This document shows positions 14,992-23,674 of a DNA stretch of 37,138 bases, piece after piece (position 1 is the stretch's first letter; every line of letters begins with the position of its first letter). The position numbers were made by a program, and so were the translations under genes. The notes beneath the pieces are model-generated. The model did no database searches. It saw nothing but the letters and a program-made list of their open reading frames with translations, and was not told the DNA's origin. The stretch spans positions 1 to 37,138 of the forward strand of contig JAEXRD010000018.1 in NCBI GenBank assembly GCA_023438245.1, read 5' to 3'. Source of the DNA: Pseudomonadota bacterium. GTDB lineage: Bacteria; Desulfobacterota; Desulfovibrionia; Desulfovibrionales; Desulfovibrionaceae.

Positions 14992-15021
14992 TTGACTTTG
15001 GCCCACTTCAAGGGCTAAACA
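14992..15021 (+). promoter_or_regulatory. candidate sigma-70 promoter of the rplU operon
   Basis: TTGACT (14992-14997, 5/6) and TAAACA (15016-15021) are separated by 18 nt, with a leader of about 25 nt before the rplU ATG. The upstream 14962-14978 stretch is A/T-rich, like an UP element. Confidence 0.5.
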
Positions 15022-15051
15022 ATCGCCTCTTACGCGATGGAGGTATTCGCA

Positions 15052-15363
15052 ATGTTCGCAATCATCGAGACCGGCGGTAAGCAGTACCGCGTGGAACTGG
15101 GACTCGAGTTCAAGGTGGAGTTGCTCCAGGCCGAGCCTGGCGCCGAGGTGGCCCTGGAGAAGGTTCTCCTGGTCAACGACGGCGGCTCGACCAAGATCGG
15201 GGCTCCCTACCTGGAAGGCGCCAAAGTCGCCTGTGAAGTGCTCGGCCATGGCCGCGGCGAAAAGATCTTCGTCTACAAGAAGAAGCGCCGCAACGACTTC
15301 CACAAGAAGACCGGCCACCGGCAGGATTACACCAGCCTCAAGGTCAAAACCATCCAGGCCTAA
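15052..15363 (+). CDS. rplU: 50S ribosomal protein L21
   Basis: A 103-aa L21, the normal family length, with the hallmark start MFAIIETGGKQYRV and the C-terminal RRNDFHKKTGHRQDYTSLKV. It binds 23S rRNA in the large subunit. ATG 15052 is chosen over the in-frame ATG at 15037 because GGAGGT (15039-15044) lies 7 nt before it and it gives the family N-terminus. First gene of rplU-rpmA-obgE-proB. Confidence 0.98.
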   Translation: MFAIIETGGKQYRVELGLEFKVELLQAEPGAEVALEKVLLVNDGGSTKIGAPYLEGAKVACEVLGHGRGEKIFVYKKKRRNDFHKKTGHRQDYTSLKVKTIQA

Positions 15364-15380
15364 CAGCCGGGGAGGACACA

Positions 15381-15650
15381 ATGGCTCATAAAAAAGCAGG
15401 CGGCAGCTCCAGAAACGGACGCGACAGCGCCGGACAGCGTCGCGGCGTAAAGCGCTACGGCGGCCAGAAGGTCCTGGCCGGCAACATCCTCGTGCGCCAG
15501 GTCGGCACCAGCATCCACCCCGGCAAGAACGTCGGCGTGGGCAAGGACTGGACCCTCTTCGCCCTGGTCGACGGCGAGGTGAAGTACGAGAAGTACACCC
15601 GCAACAACAAGGTCAAGACCCGCGTGCACATTCTGCCCGTGGAAGCCTAG
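15381..15650 (+). CDS. rpmA: 50S ribosomal protein L27
   Basis: An 89-aa L27 with the conserved N-terminus MAHKKAGGSSRNGRDS, whose tail reaches the peptidyl-transferase centre, followed by KRYGGQKVLAGNILVRQ. There is no Firmicutes-type N-terminal extension. GGGGAGGA precedes the ATG by 4 nt. It lies 17 nt after rplU. Confidence 0.98.
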   Translation: MAHKKAGGSSRNGRDSAGQRRGVKRYGGQKVLAGNILVRQVGTSIHPGKNVGVGKDWTLFALVDGEVKYEKYTRNNKVKTRVHILPVEA

Positions 15651-15680
15651 GCATACGCGGGACACGCACTCGACACATCC

Positions 15681-15720
15681 GGGCAGGAGCGGCTTTCGAG
15701 GCGGCTCCTGCCCTTTTGTT
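15681..15720 (+). terminator. intrinsic terminator after rpmA
   Basis: Arms 15681-15690 and 15704-15713 form a perfect 10-bp GC-rich stem with a 13-nt loop, followed by TTTTGTTT. It lies 30 nt after rpmA and 34 nt before obgE, so it may reduce but need not abolish readthrough into obgE-proB. Confidence 0.88.
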
Positions 15721-15753
15721 TCTTGAACCCACGCAAAGAAAGGACCACGCGCC

Positions 15754-16809
<1,056 letters not shown>

Positions 16810-16818
16810 GGAGCTGGC

Positions 16819-17985
16819 ATGAGCGGCGGACACGAGGAGCAGCGCGCAGAGTACCTGGGCCGCGCCAAGTGCGTGGTCATCAAGGTGGGCAGCGCCGTGG
16901 TGACCAACGAGAAGGGGCTGGACGCCCGCGCCGTGGCCCGGCTGGCCGACCAGATCGCCGCGCTCACCGACAAGGGCCGCAAGGTGGTGCTGGTGTCCTC
17001 CGGCGCGGTGAACACCGGCCGCATGCGCATCCGCCAGAGCGTGGCCGGGGCCGAGGCCATCGACTTCAAGGAGCTGCCCTCGCGCCAGGCGGCCTCCGCC
17101 ATCGGCCAAAGCCGCCTGATGCACGAGTACGACGAGGCCTTCGGACGCTTCGGCAAGACCGTGGCCCAGATTCTGCTCACCCGCGAGGACCTCAAGAGCC
17201 GCCAGCGCTTCCTCAACGCCCGCAACACCATGCAGCGCCTGCTGGACTGGGGCGTGGTGCCCATCGTCAACGAGAACGACACCGTGGCCGTGGCCGAGCT
17301 GGAGTTCGGCGACAACGACACCCTGGGCAGCCTGGTGGTGGACCTGGTGGGCGCGGACCTGTTCGTCAACGTCACCAGCGCGGGCGGGGTGTTCGACAAG
17401 AACCCGGACAAGCACGCCGACGCCTGCGCCCTGCCCTGCATCGAGGACATCGAGGCCCTGGACATCGAGGCCATCTGCGACGGCAAGACCAGCGTGGGAA
17501 GCGGCGGCATGTACTCCAAGCTGCGCGCCGCGCGCCGGGCCGCACAGCTGGGCGTGGCCACGCTCATCGTCTCGGGCAAGGAGAATTTCGCCCTGGAGCG
17601 CATCTTCGCCGGAGAATGCCTGGGCACGCTGGTGCTGCCGCGCCAGCACACGGTTTCGCACCGCAAGTACTGGTTGGCCTACCACGACACGCCCAAGGGC
17701 GTGGTGAGCGTGGACGCCGGGGCGGCAAGCGCCCTGCGCGACAAGGGCAAGAGCCTGCTGGCCGCCGGAATCGTCAAGGTCGATGGCCGGTTCGCGCGCG
17801 GCGCGCTGGTGCGCATCGCCGACATGGACGGCGCGGTGCTGGGCGTGGGCCTGTCCAACTACGCCGCGGCGGAGCTGCGCAAGATCATGGGCCGCAAAAG
17901 CAGCGAGCTGGCCGACGTGCTGGGCCAGGCCCCCTTCTCGGAGGCCATCCACCGCGACAACCTGCTGCTGGACGCCGCGCTGTAG
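16819..17985 (+). CDS. proB: glutamate 5-kinase
   Basis: A 388-aa glutamate 5-kinase, which phosphorylates glutamate in the first step of proline synthesis. The amino-acid kinase domain begins CVVIKVGSAVVTNEKG and shows SSGAVNTGR, NENDTVAV and FGDNDTLGSLV. A PUA domain follows (about 290-375). AAGGAG overlaps the obgE stop codon, 5 nt before ATG 16819, so translation is coupled. A terminator follows at 18008. ProA is not in this window. Confidence 0.96.
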   Translation: MSGGHEEQRAEYLGRAKCVVIKVGSAVVTNEKGLDARAVARLADQIAALTDKGRKVVLVSSGAVNTGRMRIRQSVAGAEAIDFKELPSRQAASAIGQSRLMHEYDEAFGRFGKTVAQILLTREDLKSRQRFLNARNTMQRLLDWGVVPIVNENDTVAVAELEFGDNDTLGSLVVDLVGADLFVNVTSAGGVFDKNPDKHADACALPCIEDIEALDIEAICDGKTSVGSGGMYSKLRAARRAAQLGVATLIVSGKENFALERIFAGECLGTLVLPRQHTVSHRKYWLAYHDTPKGVVSVDAGAASALRDKGKSLLAAGIVKVDGRFARGALVRIADMDGAVLGVGLSNYAAAELRKIMGRKSSELADVLGQAPFSEAIHRDNLLLDAAL

Positions 17986-18007
17986 CCGCATTTCCGCGCC
18001 GACATGA

Positions 18008-18044
18008 CGGGCCGCCTCCCAGACAGGGGGGCGGCCCGATTTTT
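18008..18044 (+). terminator. intrinsic terminator after proB
   Basis: Arms 18008-18016 and 18030-18038 form a 9-bp perfect stem that extends further past a bulged T. The U-tract ATTTTTG follows on the plus strand. It ends the rplU-proB operon. Confidence 0.92.
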
Positions 18045-18067
18045 GTTGCCTGGGGCGCGGCCTGAGC

Positions 18068-19120
18068 CTACGCCGGGTGCAGCCCCGGCAGCAGCTCCGA
18101 GAGCACGTAGGCCCTGTAGCGGTGCGAGGCCTGCATGAACAGCACCGCGTCCGATCCGGGGAAGACGTTCACGCCCCCGTGCACATCCGCGCGCCAGACG
18201 TTCTTGTCGTATTCCAGCCCGTTGTCGTTCTCATCCGTGTCGCAGAAGGCCTGTGCCTCCAACGCGGTTTTCCAGGCCTTCCCCCTCTTGTCGCGGTGCG
18301 CCTCAAGCGAAAGAATTCCCGCAACCGTACCCCGAATTTCGTCGAAGCCCTTGTTCGGGCCCTGATATGCGTCGCCGCGCAGATTTCGGCCGAAGCGCAC
18401 GAAAATCTCATGCAGCCTCATGCAACTGGCCTCGAACACGGTTTTGTTGTCGCGCCAGAAAATCACGCCGTCCATGCTCCTCGGGCAGCGATCGGCTCCA
18501 TGCTCGTACTCGAATCCCCACGCGAGATACGGATAGTCCGGCAGGCAGCCGACCGAGGCGTGCCCGGGAGCCTCGAGAACGTCGGAGACGAACTCGTTCA
18601 CCAGGGAGCGCTTGTCGTCGAGCAGGTCGGGGTCCTTGATGCTGCCGATGTCTATGGAGCCAAGGCGGACGCAGTTGTACTCCGACGAGATGCCCACAAA
18701 CCCGTCGTGCGAGAACGTGTCCTGGAGCACATGGGTCACAACGCCCATGAGATGCGCTCCGTACGGCTCGCGTGCGTTCCTCAGGGCGAATTCAACCATT
18801 TCGGAAGCGGCGGCGTTATCGGCCTTGCCCGCGCGGCAGATGAGCCGCTCCCCCAGGTGCCTGCCCCTGTTCCCGGGGAGGAAGTGGTAAGGAAGCCACA
18901 CATGCCACTGGTCCCGGTACTCGAGATTGGCCTTGGACTCCATTTCGTGGCAGGAGGCGACCGGAACACAGAAGGCTCCGTCCTCGTTCAGCACCGGGTC
19001 CGTCTCCGTCGCGTCGTCCACAAACTGGGCTGAGGTTGCGATGATGCGCGCCGTGTCGGGGTCGATCCCCGCCGCGCGCGCAATGGCATAGGTTCCGTAG
19101 AAATGCATGTCGATCTGCAT
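18068..19120 (-). CDS. DUF6765-type protein, phospholipase C / HD-like metal fold
   Basis: A 350-aa protein that I associate with the DUF6765 family; no function is established. His and Asp residues are placed as in zinc phospholipase C or HD-type metal enzymes: D4/H6 in MQIDMHFYG, D35-D36 in AQFVDD, H123 and HVLQDTFSHDGF (130-141). There is no signal peptide. The segment HVLQD..SH recalls metal-binding helices of lipases and nucleases, so a hydrolase is plausible but inferred. GGAGGGG precedes the ATG. Codon choice is less GC-skewed than neighbours and the flanking intergenic DNA is AT-richer, which hints at horizontal acquisition. It is a single gene pointing against nrdG. Confidence 0.8.
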   Translation of the reverse strand: MQIDMHFYGTYAIARAAGIDPDTARIIATSAQFVDDATETDPVLNEDGAFCVPVASCHEMESKANLEYRDQWHVWLPYHFLPGNRGRHLGERLICRAGKADNAAASEMVEFALRNAREPYGAHLMGVVTHVLQDTFSHDGFVGISSEYNCVRLGSIDIGSIKDPDLLDDKRSLVNEFVSDVLEAPGHASVGCLPDYPYLAWGFEYEHGADRCPRSMDGVIFWRDNKTVFEASCMRLHEIFVRFGRNLRGDAYQGPNKGFDEIRGTVAGILSLEAHRDKRGKAWKTALEAQAFCDTDENDNGLEYDKNVWRADVHGGVNVFPGSDAVLFMQASHRYRAYVLSELLPGLHPA

Positions 19121-19150
19121 GACCCCTCCATGTTTCGATACATGCGAATC

Positions 19151-19178
19151 TATGTACCCGTCGCGCCAGCAATGTCAA
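19151..19178 (-). promoter_or_regulatory. candidate sigma-70 promoter of the DUF6765 gene
   Basis: Minus-strand consensus TTGACA (19178-19173) and TACATA (19156-19151, 3/6) with a 16-nt spacer lie about 30 nt before ATG 19120. Confidence 0.45.
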
Positions 19179-19460
19179 ATACCAGATAACGGAATCTCGC
19201 CGATTCGGGGTGGCGCAACCCCCTTCTTCCCCTGCCGAAACCCTGTGCCGCCGCCATCAGGCACCCGGGAATGTCGAGAATCGCCTCCGGCCTTGTCCTG
19301 AAAAGTATTTCTACACCGAGTCTAGACTTTCCTAAGAATCTCATGCGCACTAGCACGTCCACATTCTGTGGAAAAGCTCAATGCCGCAAACTTATTTCTC
19401 GAAAACCAGCTGTAGCCACCCACAATCGGTACTTTACCAAAGTGTCATACGCCAGCCCCC

Positions 19461-19489
19461 TGTACACAAATCGCTGCGTAGGCTATGAT
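19461..19489 (+). promoter_or_regulatory. candidate sigma-70 promoter of nrdG-nrdD
   Basis: TGTACA (19461-19466, 4/6) and TATGAT (19484-19489, 5/6) have a 17-nt spacer. The leader to nrdG would be about 75 nt. Confidence 0.48.
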
Positions 19490-19571
19490 TTCCGGAAATG
19501 ACCGAATGCCAAGGGCTCGGCCACCAATAGGCCGAACTTGTGGCAAATCCATTTTCAAATCGGCAGGAGCA

Positions 19572-20267
19572 ATGACAAACACCGCATCGGCCATTTCCCT
19601 GCCCGCCCCCTGGAACCATCTGCGCGGACTCACGCCGCTGAGCCTGTGCGACTGGCCCGGGCATCCCTGCTGCGTGGTGTTCCTGGGCGGGTGCAACCTG
19701 CGCTGCCCCACCTGCCACAACGCCGACCTGGCCTGGGACATGGAGTCGCAGCAGCTGCTGACCGAGGCCCAGCTGAGGAACTTCCTGGCCTCGCGCGCAA
19801 AATGGCTGTCCGGCGTCACCGTCACCGGGGGCGAGCCCACCGCCGTGCCCCGCGTGGGCGAGATCCTGCACGCCATCGGCCAGACCGGCCTGCCCATCAA
19901 GCTGGACACCAACGGCATGCTGCCCGAGGCGGTGGAGCTGATGCTGGCCCAGAACCTGGTGCACACCTTCGCCGTGGACGTGAAGGGGCCGTTCGACAAG
20001 TACCCGGCGCTCACCGGGGGCGCGACGGACGAGACCGCGGCGCGCAGGAACCTGGAGCGCATCTTCGCCCTGGCCCTGGCCAACCCCGGCAGGTTCCGCT
20101 TCCGCACCACGCGGGTGCCCCTGCTCACCGACAAGGACATCGAGGCCGTGCGCGCGCTGCTGCCCGCGGGCCATGAGCTCACCATCCAAGACTACAAGCC
20201 ACCAAGGAGGCCCCATGCCCTCGCAGATTCTGAAGCGCGACGGACGGCTCGAGACCTGGTCGACTGA
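19572..20267 (+). CDS. nrdG: anaerobic ribonucleotide reductase activating protein
   Basis: A 231-aa radical-SAM protein with the cluster motif CNLRCPTC, FLGG in front of it, VTVTGGEPT and the KLDTNG segment. NrdG uses S-adenosylmethionine to place the glycyl radical on NrdD, the next gene. ATG 19572 is chosen since it gives a normal N-terminus (SAISLPAPW..LRGLTPLSLCDWPG) and has AGGAG close upstream (2-nt spacing). The open frame extends further upstream to ATG 19485 but without family resemblance. The reading frame overlaps nrdD by 53 nt, an unusually long overlap. Confidence 0.93.
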   Translation: MTNTASAISLPAPWNHLRGLTPLSLCDWPGHPCCVVFLGGCNLRCPTCHNADLAWDMESQQLLTEAQLRNFLASRAKWLSGVTVTGGEPTAVPRVGEILHAIGQTGLPIKLDTNGMLPEAVELMLAQNLVHTFAVDVKGPFDKYPALTGGATDETAARRNLERIFALALANPGRFRFRTTRVPLLTDKDIEAVRALLPAGHELTIQDYKPPRRPHALADSEARRTARDLVD

Positions 20268-22275
20268 CCGCATCGCCCAGGCCATCTTCAAGGCCCTGAC
20301 GGCTAGCGGCATCAAGGACCCGCTGCTCTCGCGCCGCCTGGCCCAGAAGGTCGAGGCCAAGCTGCGCGAGGTGGAGATTCCCGAGCAGGAGCACGTGCAG
20401 GACATGGTGGAGCTCGTGCTCATGGAGTCGCGCCAGTTCTCCGTTGCGCGCAAGTACATCCTGTACCGCGAGAAGCGCCGCAGCCTGCGCAACCAGCGCG
20501 AGGCCTTCCTGGACATAGCCGGCACCATCGACGAGTACCTGGCCAAGAGCGACTGGCGCGTGGCCGAGAACGCCAACATGAGCCACAGCTTCCAGGGGCT
20601 CATGCTGCACCTCTCGGGCACGGTGCAGGCGCGCTACGCCCTGGAGAAATACCCCGAGGAAGTGCGCCTGGCCCACGAGCACGGCTACTTCCACATCCAC
20701 GACCTGTCCTTCGGCCTGGCGGGCTACTGCGCGGGCTGGAGCCTGCGCGACCTGCTGCTGGAGGGCTTCAACCTGGAAGGCCGCTCCTGCGCCGGTCCGG
20801 CCCGGCACTTCGACTCCGCCCTGGGCCAGATGGTCAACTTCCTGGGCACGCTGCAGAACGAATGGGCGGGCGCGCAGGCCTTCAACAACGTGGACACCTA
20901 CCTGGCCCCGTTCATCCGCCACGACAACCTGCCCTACGAGAAGGTGCGCCAGGCGGTGCAGAAGTTCGTGTTCAACGTGAACACCACCAGCCGCTGGGGC
21001 GGCCAGAGCCCCTTCACCAACCTGACCTTCGACCTGACCCCGCCCAAGCACATTGCGGGCGAGGCGGTGATCCTCGGCGGCAAGCTGCAGGACTCCACCT
21101 ACGGCGAGTATGCCCACGAGATGGAGATGTTCAACCGCGCGTTCCTTGAGGTGATGCTGGAGGGCGACTACGCGGGCCAGATCTTCTCCTTCCCCATCCC
21201 CACCTACAACGTGACGGAAGACTTCCCCTGGGAGAGCGAGATCGGCGAGCTCTTGCTCAAGCTCACGGCCAAGTACGGCGCGCCCTACTTCCAGAACTTC
21301 ATCAACTCCGAGCTCTCGCCGGAGGACGTGCGCAGCATGTGCTGCCGCCTGAAGATGGACCTGCGCGAGCTGCGCACCAAGGTGGGCGGGCTGTTCGGCG
21401 CGGGCGACCTCACCGGCTCCATCGGCGTGGTGACGCTCAATCTGCCCAAGCTGGCGTACCTGTCGCAGGGGGAGGACGAGTTCCTGACCCTGGTGGAGGA
21501 ATACGCCACCATGGCCAAGGACTGTCTGGAGTTCAAGCGCAAGCTCATCACCGACAACCTGGAGCGCGGCATGTTCCCCTGGAGCCGCCGCTACCTCAAG
21601 AACGGCTTCAAGGGCCATTTCGCCACCATCGGCCTGCTCGGCGGGCACGAGGCCTGCCTGAACCTCATCGGCAAGGGCATCGACACCGAGAACGGCATGC
21701 GCCTGATGCGCCGCACCTTGAACCGCCTGCGCGACATCACCACCCGCTTCCAGGAGGAGACCGGCAACCTCTACAACCTGGAGGCCACCCCGGCCGAGGG
21801 CACCAGCTACCGCCTGGCCAAGATCGACCGCAGCCTCTACGCGGACATCATCACCAGCGGCAACGGCACGCCCTACTACACCAACTCCACCTGCCTGCCC
21901 GTGGGCCACAGCCACGACGTGCTGGCCTGCCTGGAGCACCAGGACCAGCTCCAGCCGCTGTACACCGGCGGCACGGTGTTCCACACCTTCCTGGGCGAGA
22001 GCGTGGCCGACACCGCCTCCCTGCGCGAGTTCATCGTCAAGAGCTTCCGCAACACCAAGCTGCCCTTCCTGTCCATCACGCCCACCTTCAGCGTGTGCAA
22101 GGACCACGGCTACCTGCAGGGCGAGCACGATACCTGCCCCACCTGCGGAGCCGACGCCGAGGTCTACACCCGCATCGTGGGCTACTACCGCCCGGTCTCC
22201 CGCTGGAACAAGGGCAAGCAGGCCGAGTACCTGGACCGCGTGGTCTACTCCGGCCTGTGCGGCTGCGACAGGTAG
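20215..22275 (+). CDS. nrdD: anaerobic (class III) ribonucleoside-triphosphate reductase
   Basis: A 686-aa glycyl-radical enzyme that makes deoxynucleotides under anoxia. An ATP-cone regulatory domain covers about 5-95 (QILKRDGRLETWSTDRI). The catalytic barrel includes HIHDLSFGLAGYCAGWSLRDL and NVNTTSRWGGQSPF. Near the C-terminus CPTC (641-644) belongs to the zinc site and RIVGYYRPVSRWNKGK carries the radical glycine, probably Gly656. The chain ends in CGC (682-684). ATG 20215 follows AAGGAGG by 4 nt; an upstream in-frame ATG at 20173 lacks this. It implies an anaerobic lifestyle. Confidence 0.96.
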   Translation: MPSQILKRDGRLETWSTDRIAQAIFKALTASGIKDPLLSRRLAQKVEAKLREVEIPEQEHVQDMVELVLMESRQFSVARKYILYREKRRSLRNQREAFLDIAGTIDEYLAKSDWRVAENANMSHSFQGLMLHLSGTVQARYALEKYPEEVRLAHEHGYFHIHDLSFGLAGYCAGWSLRDLLLEGFNLEGRSCAGPARHFDSALGQMVNFLGTLQNEWAGAQAFNNVDTYLAPFIRHDNLPYEKVRQAVQKFVFNVNTTSRWGGQSPFTNLTFDLTPPKHIAGEAVILGGKLQDSTYGEYAHEMEMFNRAFLEVMLEGDYAGQIFSFPIPTYNVTEDFPWESEIGELLLKLTAKYGAPYFQNFINSELSPEDVRSMCCRLKMDLRELRTKVGGLFGAGDLTGSIGVVTLNLPKLAYLSQGEDEFLTLVEEYATMAKDCLEFKRKLITDNLERGMFPWSRRYLKNGFKGHFATIGLLGGHEACLNLIGKGIDTENGMRLMRRTLNRLRDITTRFQEETGNLYNLEATPAEGTSYRLAKIDRSLYADIITSGNGTPYYTNSTCLPVGHSHDVLACLEHQDQLQPLYTGGTVFHTFLGESVADTASLREFIVKSFRNTKLPFLSITPTFSVCKDHGYLQGEHDTCPTCGADAEVYTRIVGYYRPVSRWNKGKQAEYLDRVVYSGLCGCDR

Positions 22276-22300
22276 CCGGGGGCCTTCCCCTCACCTTCAA

Positions 22301-22337
22301 AAGCGCCGGAGGCCCAGCTTCCGGCGCTTCTTCTTTT
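22301..22337 (+). terminator. intrinsic terminator after nrdD
   Basis: A perfect 10-bp stem (22301-22310 with 22320-22329), a 9-nt loop and the T-rich tail CTTCTTTT lie 25 nt after the nrdD stop. Confidence 0.88.
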
Positions 22338-22383
22338 CCCCGGCGACATTCTGCGCGGAAGCGCTGTCCGGGAGTTCATCCCA

Positions 22384-22414
22384 TTGACTCGCATTCGGGT
22401 TTGGACTACCTAAT
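22384..22414 (+). promoter_or_regulatory. candidate promoter of the GGDEF-PilZ gene
   Basis: TTGACT (22384-22389, 5/6) and CCTAAT (22409-22414, 4/6) are separated by 19 nt, in AT-rich DNA. The spacer is longer than optimal. Confidence 0.33.
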
Positions 22415-22456
22415 ACGTAGCATCTAGAACCTGTATAGAATCGCACGGTGGGAGCC

Positions 22457-23674
22457 ATGGCCGCCAGATTCGCCCAGCACGAGCAGCATGCCCCGAAGCT
22501 GCGCCAGCTTATGCTGCGCACGCGCGGGCTGGAGCTATGCTGCGACGAGCAGTGGCATGAGCTGGAGCGGGAATTCGGCCAAAGGATATACTCCGAGGCG
22601 GTCTACCAGCTCTCGCACCTGGAGCTTCAGCCCGAGGCCGCGCGCAAAATCCTGCTCGACATCCTGGACCACCGCCGGACAATGAGCCTGGCCCTGGGGC
22701 GCGACGTGTCGCTGCTCACCGCCGCCAGCGACTACCTCACGGCCGTGCGGCCCATGCTGCGCGACCCCCTGCTGCTGGACGCCGGGGTGCTGGCCCTGAA
22801 GGAGGAGATCGCCCTCAAGGACGAGCTCACCGGGCTGTTCAACCGCCGCTACTTCAACCAGGAGCTGCCCAGGGAAATCGAGCGCTTCCGGCGCTTCGGC
22901 CAGCCCTTCGCCCTGCGGCTGCTGGACCTGGACAACTTCAAGGCCTTCAACGACGCCCACGGCCACAGCGCGGGCGACGCCGCCCTGGCCCAGCTGGCCG
23001 AGCTGATGTGCAACGGCGCGCGCGGCTACGACCATGTGGTGCGCTACGGCGGCGAGGAGTTCGCGCTCATCCTGCCGCAGTCGCGCCAGCACGACGCCCA
23101 GGCCGTGGCCGAGCGCATCCGCGAGGAGGCCGCGCGCCACCTGGTCCGCTACGAAGACATGGAACTCGGCCCCGTCACCGTGAGCATCGGCGCGGCCGTC
23201 TTTCCCCAGGACGCCCTGGACATGGACACGCTGGTGCACCGCGCCGACGAGGCCCTGTTCGAGGCCAAGGCCCTGCGCAACACCGTGCGCATGTTCCGCG
23301 ACGCCAAGCGCCAGCACCCGCGCTTCCCCTTGAGCGATCCGCTCAAGGTGCGCGTGGTCAGCGGCGACCTGACCCTGGCCGAGGCCCGCAGCCTGGACGT
23401 GAGTTTCGGCGGCATGCTGGTGGAAACGCCCAAGGGCCTGCCGGAGAACACCCCGCTCTCCGTGGTCCTGAGCGACCCGCAGAAGGGCCTGCACCTGCCC
23501 ATACAGGCCATTGTGCGCCGGGTGAGCAACCCCGACGGCGAGACCTTCCACCTGGGCCTGTCCTTCAATCTGGACTCGCTGGAGGACCAGAAGACGCTGC
23601 TCTCGCTCATCGAAAACCGCGCGCTGCCCAGCTCGCACAAGACGGCCCAAAAGCCGCTTGCGCTCACGCCCTAG
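22457..23674 (+). CDS. diguanylate cyclase with C-terminal PilZ domain
   Basis: A 405-aa cytoplasmic protein. Residues 1-115 are a helical region without a recognised sensor. The GGDEF domain (about 118-280) has LTGLFNRRYF, LLDLDNFKAFND, an intact active site GGEEF (198-202) and the product-inhibition site RGYD (189-192) five residues upstream, so it should make cyclic di-GMP from GTP. A PilZ domain (about 283-385) has both ligand motifs: RQHPR (285-289) and D314-x-S316-x-x-G319. Synthesis and binding of c-di-GMP in one chain suggests feedback or local signalling. ATG 22457 is chosen over GTG 22448 since GGGAG lies just upstream. It meets the glycosyltransferase gene tail to tail. Confidence 0.92.
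   Translation: MAARFAQHEQHAPKLRQLMLRTRGLELCCDEQWHELEREFGQRIYSEAVYQLSHLELQPEAARKILLDILDHRRTMSLALGRDVSLLTAASDYLTAVRPMLRDPLLLDAGVLALKEEIALKDELTGLFNRRYFNQELPREIERFRRFGQPFALRLLDLDNFKAFNDAHGHSAGDAALAQLAELMCNGARGYDHVVRYGGEEFALILPQSRQHDAQAVAERIREEAARHLVRYEDMELGPVTVSIGAAVFPQDALDMDTLVHRADEALFEAKALRNTVRMFRDAKRQHPRFPLSDPLKVRVVSGDLTLAEARSLDVSFGGMLVETPKGLPENTPLSVVLSDPQKGLHLPIQAIVRRVSNPDGETFHLGLSFNLDSLEDQKTLLSLIENRALPSSHKTAQKPLALTP

Larger units (their letters stand above)
19121..19571. other. 451-bp AT-richer intergenic region between the divergent DUF6765 and nrdG genes
   Basis: No gene is supported; short open frames on both strands lack ribosome sites and family resemblance. It contains a minus promoter (19151-19178), a GGGGT/ACCCC hairpin (19207-19222), the palindrome AGTCTAGACT (19319-19328), the inverted repeat CCACATTCTGTGG (19359-19371) and a plus promoter (19461-19489). 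The palindromes are possible binding sites for nrdGD regulators, but neither matches an NrdR box that I can recognise. Confidence 0.65.

Noticed and set aside
19150..19362. 70-aa minus-strand open frame upstream of the DUF6765 gene
   Set aside because: No ribosome site or recognisable features; it covers the DUF6765 promoter.
19271..19501. 76-aa plus-strand open frame upstream of nrdG
   Set aside because: No ribosome site, mixed codon use and no family resemblance; it overlaps the putative nrdG promoter.
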